Assembly: GCA_007119395.1 (NCBI GenBank)
Contig: SKPS01000014.1
Location: forward strand, 1 to 11,682
Origin: Lentimicrobiaceae bacterium
Lineage (GTDB): Bacteria; Bacteroidota; Bacteroidia; Bacteroidales; SKPS01
Length of the DNA: 11,682 bases
Direction of reading: 5' to 3'
The notes below the pieces were generated by a model. That model saw only the letters and a list, made by a program, of their open reading frames with translations, was not told where the DNA came from and made no database searches. Each line of letters starts with the position of its first letter. Position 1 is the stretch's first letter. Shown piece by piece: positions 7,891 to 11,682 of the stretch. Made by a program: the position numbers and the translations under genes.

Positions 7891-7918
7891 ATCTGCTGCT
7901 CTTAAGTCCTTAGCAGAT
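7891..7918 (-). other. Small hairpin in the atpA-atpB spacer
   Basis: Within the 88 bases between atpA and atpB, ATCTGCT (7891-7897) and AGCAGAT (7912-7918) form a perfect seven-pair inverted repeat with a 14-base loop that contains the palindrome CTTAAG. There is no T tract after it on the coding strand, so it is not an ordinary terminator. An mRNA stability or processing element is one possibility, a chance repeat another. Confidence 0.4.
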
Positions 7919-7937
7919 TCCGGGTGTTCAACCGTGA

Positions 7938-9722
7938 TCAGGCAGCCTTTTCGTCTTCATCCTCAGCTTTGGCTTCACGCTCTGTGAGCTTATCGGCGAG
8001 GAGCTTGCCGTATCGTTCAAAGTCTTCTGAGTTAAACTCTGCGAAGTTCATCTGTTTCAACAGGTTAATCACCTCTTTAAACCAGGGAGCCACCTCTTCG
8101 AACGATTCAAACTCAAACTCTTTTCTACAGATATCGAGCGCCTGGTCAAGCATAAAGTGCTGCCTGTCCAGCGGGCACCTTTGGTCGATCGGGTCGAAGG
8201 CATCCTGTTGCAGGATCACGAAATCGAGCAGTTCACTTTTCCAGTATTTGAGGTGGTAATCGAGCGGAACGCCATCGTCACCAAGGATATTGATCTGTTC
8301 GTATGTCTCTTTTCCTCTCAGGAGGATGTCTTTGGCCTCCAATACGTTATCGGTCCAGTTATCTGCGATGGTGCTGTTAAGGTATTCAGCGATTTCGGGG
8401 TATTCGAGATACTTGGAGTAGCTGTCGATGGGATCGATGGCGGGGTATCTTTTGCTATCGGCTCTCTGTTGAGAGAGGGCGTAGAAGCACCTGGCTGCTT
8501 TTTTTGTTGATTCGGTCACAGGCTCTTTCAGGTTACCCCCTGCCGGAGACACGGTACCGATAAAGGTGATGGAACCGGTTTCGCCGTTGTTAAGGTAAAC
8601 GATACCTGCTCTGGAGTAGAAGTTGGAGATAATGGCCGGGAGGTCCATCGGGAATCCATCAGGGCCGGGCAGCTCCTCCATTCTGTTCGACATCTCTCTG
8701 AGGGCCTGAGCCCAGCGCGAGGTAGAGTCTGCCAGCAGCAGGATTCTGAGCCCCATCGAGCGGTAGTACTCTGCGATGGTCATGGCAGTATATACAGAGG
8801 CTTCACGTGCGGCCACCGGCATGTTTGAGGTGTTCGCGATAATGGTGGTACGCTCAATCAGCTTACGACCGGTACGTGGGTCATCGAGTTCCGGGAACTC
8901 AGTAAACACCTCCACCACCTCGTTGGCACGCTCACCACAGGCAGCGATAATCACCAGGTCTGCTTCAGCATTTCTTGAGAGGTTGTGCTGTACCACTGTT
9001 TTCCCTGATCCGAAAGGCCCTGGGATAAATCCGGTGCCACCTTCAGCCATGGGGTTCAGCGTGTCGATTACGCGGTAACCCGTCTCCAGAATACGGAATG
9101 GTCTTGGCTTTTCACGGTATGCGCGAATCGGCACCTTCACCGGCCACTTCTGCACCATGGTCACCACATGATCACGACCCGATTCATCCGTTAACACTGC
9201 CATCTGGTCATCAATGCAGTACTCCCCTGCAGCCGTGATCTCTTTCACCACATATTCACCTTTGAAGGTAAACGGAACCATAATCTTGTGAGGCATCCAG
9301 TTCTCTTTGACCTCACCAAGCCAGATGCCCGCTTCCACTTTGTCGCCAACTGACGCCAGGGGTGTGAAAGCAAACTTCCTTTCATGATCCAGTGGTGCTG
9401 TATAATCACCACGCTTCAGAAACACACCCTCCATCTTGTCGAGATCGTTCTGCAAGCCGTCGTAGTTCCTTGACAAGATGCCGGGTCCCAGCGTCACCTC
9501 GAGCATGTGCCCCTGAAACTCCACGTCAGTGCCAATCTTCAAACCACGTGTGCTCTCAAAAACCTGCACATACACCTTGTTGCCGGTAATCCTGATCACC
9601 TCAGCCATCAACCGCGAATCACCATGCAGAATAAAACAAATCTCATTCTGTGCCGCTGTCCCTTCGGTTTCAACAACAACCAGGTTCGCAATAATGCCTG
9701 TAACCTTTCCTTTTGTCTTCAT
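7938..9722 (-). CDS. atpA: V/A-type ATPase subunit A (catalytic)
   Basis: Catalytic subunit that hydrolyses or makes ATP in the A3B3 head. The 594-residue protein has an N-terminal barrel (about 1-75), the A-specific insertion (about 110-195), Walker A GPFGSGKT (235-242), the catalytic Glu264 in CGERANE, Walker B LLLAD ending at Asp332, followed by STSRWA, and a C-terminal helical domain ending in an acidic, Lys/Glu-rich tail (581-594). I chose the ATG at 9722 because it begins MKTKGKVTGI like the family and lies one base after the TGA of the DUF2764 gene (TGATATG), implying coupling; the in-frame ATG at 9818 would add 32 residues that overlap the upstream gene. Length matches the roughly 590-residue A subunits of Bacteroidetes and Chlamydia. 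Confidence 0.97.
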   Translation of the reverse strand: MKTKGKVTGIIANLVVVETEGTAAQNEICFILHGDSRLMAEVIRITGNKVYVQVFESTRGLKIGTDVEFQGHMLEVTLGPGILSRNYDGLQNDLDKMEGVFLKRGDYTAPLDHERKFAFTPLASVGDKVEAGIWLGEVKENWMPHKIMVPFTFKGEYVVKEITAAGEYCIDDQMAVLTDESGRDHVVTMVQKWPVKVPIRAYREKPRPFRILETGYRVIDTLNPMAEGGTGFIPGPFGSGKTVVQHNLSRNAEADLVIIAACGERANEVVEVFTEFPELDDPRTGRKLIERTTIIANTSNMPVAAREASVYTAMTIAEYYRSMGLRILLLADSTSRWAQALREMSNRMEELPGPDGFPMDLPAIISNFYSRAGIVYLNNGETGSITFIGTVSPAGGNLKEPVTESTKKAARCFYALSQQRADSKRYPAIDPIDSYSKYLEYPEIAEYLNSTIADNWTDNVLEAKDILLRGKETYEQINILGDDGVPLDYHLKYWKSELLDFVILQQDAFDPIDQRCPLDRQHFMLDQALDICRKEFEFESFEEVAPWFKEVINLLKQMNFAEFNSEDFERYGKLLADKLTEREAKAEDEDEKAA

Positions 9723-9723
9723 A

Positions 9724-10554
9724 TCACTTTTTGTCTGTAAATAATTTCGGTAACTGATACTCCCCTTGCAGCGCCTCCAGCGCCTTTCTGAACAGTTCAA
9801 TGCCACGCTCGGTATCAATCGCCATCCAGCGACTCACCATATCGAGCCTGATCACATAAGCAAGGATCCTGTCAATGGTAAAATATTCAAAAAACGTACG
9901 CTCATCCAGGTAGTCCCATATCACCTGGTCAATCGCTTTCTCCCTCTCGGTGAAATCGTCCATGGACGCGATCTCCGTTATCTTTTCGAGGTACTCAAGC
10001 TCGCTGCCCAGGCCAAAATCTCTCAGGTGACTTTTTCTGATGGCGTTAGACACCTCATCATCCCCGATCACCTGGTGTTCATAAGGGATCTGTTGCTGTC
10101 TGGCGATCAGAGCGGTGAGCAGGTTTTTCATGTTCATGGAGAACCTGAACCATTCGTTCAGGAAGCCGTCTGTTGACTGCAGCATCTCTTGATAGAAGAG
10201 AGTGGACAGCTCATTTTCAGGGCTCAGCCCCGGGTACACGGGCTCCTGCTGCCTGAAGGCAGTAATAAAGGTAGCCATGTAGTCGGGAACCCCTTCCGGC
10301 TCTCTGAACTGCTCCAGGAGGAAGTCGGCAGAGTAGTTGCCTCTCTCATCGAAAGGGAGGTTTTTCTCTTGCAGCAAATTCAACAAATTGCTGTTATCAT
10401 ATTCCAGGTACAACATCCTCACCAGCCTGTAGTCTGACGGGTGTAGATGTTCACTAAGCAACTCTCTGAAGCCGATCTGATCCAGTATCAGTTTGTTGAT
10501 ACCTGGGAACAGGTCCTGCAATCCGGCAACAAGATAGTAGTAGTTTCGTTTCAC
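9724..10554 (-). CDS. DUF2764 family protein of the V-ATPase operon (candidate subunit C)
   Basis: A 276-residue, mainly helical, soluble protein of unknown biochemical function that I recognise as DUF2764, recalled as the second gene of V-ATPase operons in Bacteroidetes, Chlamydia (the CT309 position) and Borrelia. It starts MKRNYYYLVAGLQDLFPG. It fills the slot where subunit C, the funnel-shaped connector between central shaft and rotor ring, would be expected, and the operon has no other C gene; the helical make-up and length (C is usually 320-350) make a shortened C-like protein plausible but unproven. The start is GTG at 10554, supported by AAAGGA eight bases upstream; no in-frame ATG lies nearby. 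It follows atpE after 192 bases and ends one base before atpA. Confidence 0.85.
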   Translation of the reverse strand: MKRNYYYLVAGLQDLFPGINKLILDQIGFRELLSEHLHPSDYRLVRMLYLEYDNSNLLNLLQEKNLPFDERGNYSADFLLEQFREPEGVPDYMATFITAFRQQEPVYPGLSPENELSTLFYQEMLQSTDGFLNEWFRFSMNMKNLLTALIARQQQIPYEHQVIGDDEVSNAIRKSHLRDFGLGSELEYLEKITEIASMDDFTEREKAIDQVIWDYLDERTFFEYFTIDRILAYVIRLDMVSRWMAIDTERGIELFRKALEALQGEYQLPKLFTDKK

Positions 10555-10746
10555 AATGGGAATCCTTTCTGATCTAATCGGTTTACCTGTTACTAATACC
10601 TGACCATTTCATCTTGCACATTTTCCACAAGGGCAATGTCATGCAGCTTCTGCGTGACACCAAGGGTCTGATGTCGCCGGCACATCATTGCTGACATCCG
10701 GCTTACCGGGACTGTCCGGCACCATGTGGCAATGGGCTCGAGGTTG
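10555..10746 (-). other. Structured 192-base gap between atpE and the DUF2764 gene
   Basis: No convincing gene: the longest ATG frame on the coding strand here is 28 codons (10725-10639). The coding strand instead holds repeats that can pair. TGTCA-C-GCAG / CTGC-A-TGACA forms a nine-pair hairpin with one mismatch and a three-base loop (10637-10659), extendable by G-T pairs. TGATGT/ACATCA flanks a seven-base loop (10669-10687), and a further GATGTC upstream can compete for the same arm. CCGG recurs four times between about 10675 and 10720. No T tract follows, so these are not standard terminators. The other operon spacers are 88 bases or less, which makes this gap stand out; RNA processing or partial termination is possible. 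Confidence 0.45.
10563..10568 (-). promoter_or_regulatory. Ribosome binding site that fixes the GTG start of the DUF2764 gene
   Basis: AAAGGA on the coding strand, eight bases before GTG at 10554. It decides for the GTG start, which also gives the typical family N-terminus. Confidence 0.55.
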
Positions 10747-11373
10747 CTAACCTTGATTTTCAGCATCAAACAGAAGCTCCATCAGTTTGGGGCGCAGATA
10801 CGCTTTGATAAACCGGGTGAAGTCTTCATCGCTGAAAGAGATGCGGTAGCCACCTTCGGCGGGGCCAATGGAAAAGCCCGATTTGAGCCTGTCGCTACCG
10901 GTGAGTGATACCCCTTCGCTCAACACCTTCCCTGCACCAACAGTGAGGAACTCTTCCATCGCCTTGAGCTTCTCCTGAGGCAACAACGCCTCAAGCTGAA
11001 CCGACTCCCCTTCTGCAGGGCTCCAGTTCTTCACAACCGAAAGAATCAACTCCCTCACAAACTCATCCTGATTGAACACACCCGAAACAGGCTTAGCAAT
11101 CACCTCGTTTTCAATAAGCGATACAATCTGCTGCTTTACATCCGACATCATCTGCCGGGCTGCCAAACGGAATTCGTTTAAACCGTTTCGCTTGGTCTCC
11201 TCAGCTTCGTTTTTGGCATCAGAAAGAATCGTTTCCGCATCACGCTTCGCACGATCCATCAACTGTTTCGCATCCTCCCTGGCCTTGTCCAGTATACCGG
11301 CCGCCTCGGCCTCAGCCTTAACAACCCCCTCACGGTAGATCTTCTCCGTCAGCTCCTGAAGTTTCGTCTGCAT
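10747..11373 (-). CDS. atpE: V/A-type ATPase subunit E (peripheral stalk)
   Basis: Peripheral-stalk subunit that joins the A3B3 head to subunit I and resists rotor torque. The 208-residue protein has a long charged, alanine-rich coiled coil (about 1-92), as expected for E, and a compact C-terminal domain (about 100-208) ending RPKLMELLF. In other organisms E forms a heterodimer with a small coiled-coil subunit G/H, which has no gene here. I start at the ATG at 11373, giving MQTKLQELTEKIY; an in-frame ATG at 11475 would add 34 residues unlike E and lie within the structured leader. A TTG at about 11409, seven bases after GGAGG, would add 12 residues and is a weaker alternative. It is the first gene of the operon. 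Not to be confused with F-type atpE, which is subunit c. Confidence 0.93.
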   Translation of the reverse strand: MQTKLQELTEKIYREGVVKAEAEAAGILDKAREDAKQLMDRAKRDAETILSDAKNEAEETKRNGLNEFRLAARQMMSDVKQQIVSLIENEVIAKPVSGVFNQDEFVRELILSVVKNWSPAEGESVQLEALLPQEKLKAMEEFLTVGAGKVLSEGVSLTGSDRLKSGFSIGPAEGGYRISFSDEDFTRFIKAYLRPKLMELLFDAENQG

Positions 11374-11520
11374 AATAATATAATGATTTACGTTCGTGTT
11401 ATAATCCAACAAAAAACCTCCGGCAAAAAAGCCTGCATAAACCCTTACCGGAGAAAGCCCGCACAAGAGTGACATACTGATTTATCCCTTCGAACCAACC
11501 ATCGCCGTATCCATGTGCGG
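11374..11520 (-). promoter_or_regulatory. Long structured 5' leader of the ATPase operon
   Basis: If transcription begins just after the -7 box, the leader is about 147 bases. Near its 5' end CCGCACA (11520-11514) is the exact complement of TGTGCGG (11465-11459), a seven-pair long-range stem enclosing 48 bases; then comes the terminator-like hairpin, then an A/T-rich stretch without Shine-Dalgarno sequence before the ATG. I could not match it to a riboswitch family I know. Confidence 0.4.
11411..11453 (-). terminator. Terminator-like hairpin (possible attenuator) in the atpE leader
   Basis: On the coding strand CTCCGG (11453-11448) pairs with CCGGAG (11423-11418); the stem continues with T-G, two A-T and three G-T pairs (11447-11442 with 11424-11429), giving about 12 pairs around a 12-base loop. 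G and six Ts follow at once (11417-11411), and the atpE ATG is 38 bases further on. This is the shape of an intrinsic terminator placed in a 5' leader. The 3' arm can instead pair with CCTCCG at 11523-11518. Regulation by attenuation is inference. Confidence 0.45.
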
Positions 11521-11523
11521 AGG

Positions 11524-11553
11524 CAAAAATAGAAAAATTTGTTGATAAAAAAA
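11524..11553 (-). promoter_or_regulatory. Bacteroidota-type promoter for the ATPase operon
   Basis: The coding strand has TATTTTTG (11531-11524), a perfect match to the TAnnTTTG -7 box of Bacteroidetes, with TTT (11553-11551, part of a run of seven Ts) 19 bases upstream at the place of the TTTG -33 box; the -33 box is therefore imperfect. The surroundings are very A/T-rich, and the position, about 150 bases before the first gene of the operon, is sensible. The start of transcription is expected near 11520. Confidence 0.5.
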
Positions 11554-11682
11554 GTTGAGCCCACCATTAAAGAAGTCCGGCATGCTCAGAGAGCTTCTGT
11601 GTGATAAGCGGATCAAGCCATTGAGCTGATTCAGCCTTACACAACTAACATTTAACCGATTACCGCCGGATCGATCACCGAG
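11554..11682. other. Upstream region to the window edge, no supported gene
   Basis: Together with the atpE promoter and leader this makes 309 bases without a supported gene. It holds a small hairpin GCTC-AGA-GAGC (11584-11594) and an interrupted palindrome GCTGA-T-TCAGC (11625-11635). One minus-strand frame stays open from the window edge to a TAA at 11484-11482 (66 codons) with no family resemblance I recognise; it could be the tail of a gene outside the window or chance. Confidence 0.4.

Noticed and set aside
9723..9818. Upstream in-frame ATG for atpA at 9818
   Set aside because: The extra 32 residues do not resemble the family N-terminus and overlap the DUF2764 gene; the ATG at 9722 fits both family and spacing.
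10639..10725. 28-codon ATG frame in the atpE-DUF2764 spacer as a hidden small subunit
   Set aside because: Too short for F or G/H, rich in Pro, Gly and Asp rather than helical, and without a ribosome binding site.
11482..11510. GGTTCGAAGGG resembling a tRNA T-arm in the atpE leader
   Set aside because: The flanking bases do not form the five-pair T stem, and no acceptor, D or anticodon arm can be fitted around it.

Overview
The window looks like chromosomal core DNA from a member of the Bacteroidota, most likely the order Bacteroidales. The reasons are the V/A-type ATPase operon of the reduced E-DUF2764-A-B-D-I-K type (recalled from Bacteroidetes, Chlamydia and spirochetes), the style of the proteins, mostly weak Shine-Dalgarno sequences, and a TAnnTTTG-type promoter box in front of the ATPase operon. 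GC content is moderate and I see no mobile element, phage gene, CRISPR array, tRNA or rRNA. Species assignment is not possible by reading alone.

Left part, plus strand (1-3509): a complete dnaJ (Hsp40 co-chaperone), closed by a good intrinsic terminator, followed by a two-gene ABC exporter of the NatA/NatB (YhaQ/YhaP) kind whose genes overlap by the four bases ATGA. A 65-base convergent spacer (3510-3574) holds a hairpin that may end transcription from both sides.

Right part, minus strand (11682 down to 3575): a seven-gene rotary ATPase operon transcribed in the order atpE, DUF2764 gene, atpA, atpB, atpD, atpI, atpK. A and B form the catalytic hexamer, D the central shaft, E the peripheral stalk, I the membrane stator and K the rotor ring; the DUF2764 protein occupies the place where subunit C would be expected. 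No gene for subunit F or for the small peripheral-stalk partner G/H is present. The K subunit carries the whole set of side chains that bind sodium in the Enterococcus hirae rotor ring, at the same spacing, so the machine is predicted to be Na+-coupled.

The non-coding parts of the ATPase operon are the least ordinary part of the window. The atpE transcript begins with a leader of about 147 bases that has a terminator-like hairpin and competing pairings. A 192-base structured gap separates atpE from the DUF2764 gene, a small hairpin lies between atpA and atpB, and the spacer before atpK is free of G on the coding strand and contains a 17-base tandem duplication of the end of atpI. I found no clearly new enzyme system; the most testable new points are sodium coupling, the missing subunits, and post-transcriptional control of subunit ratios.
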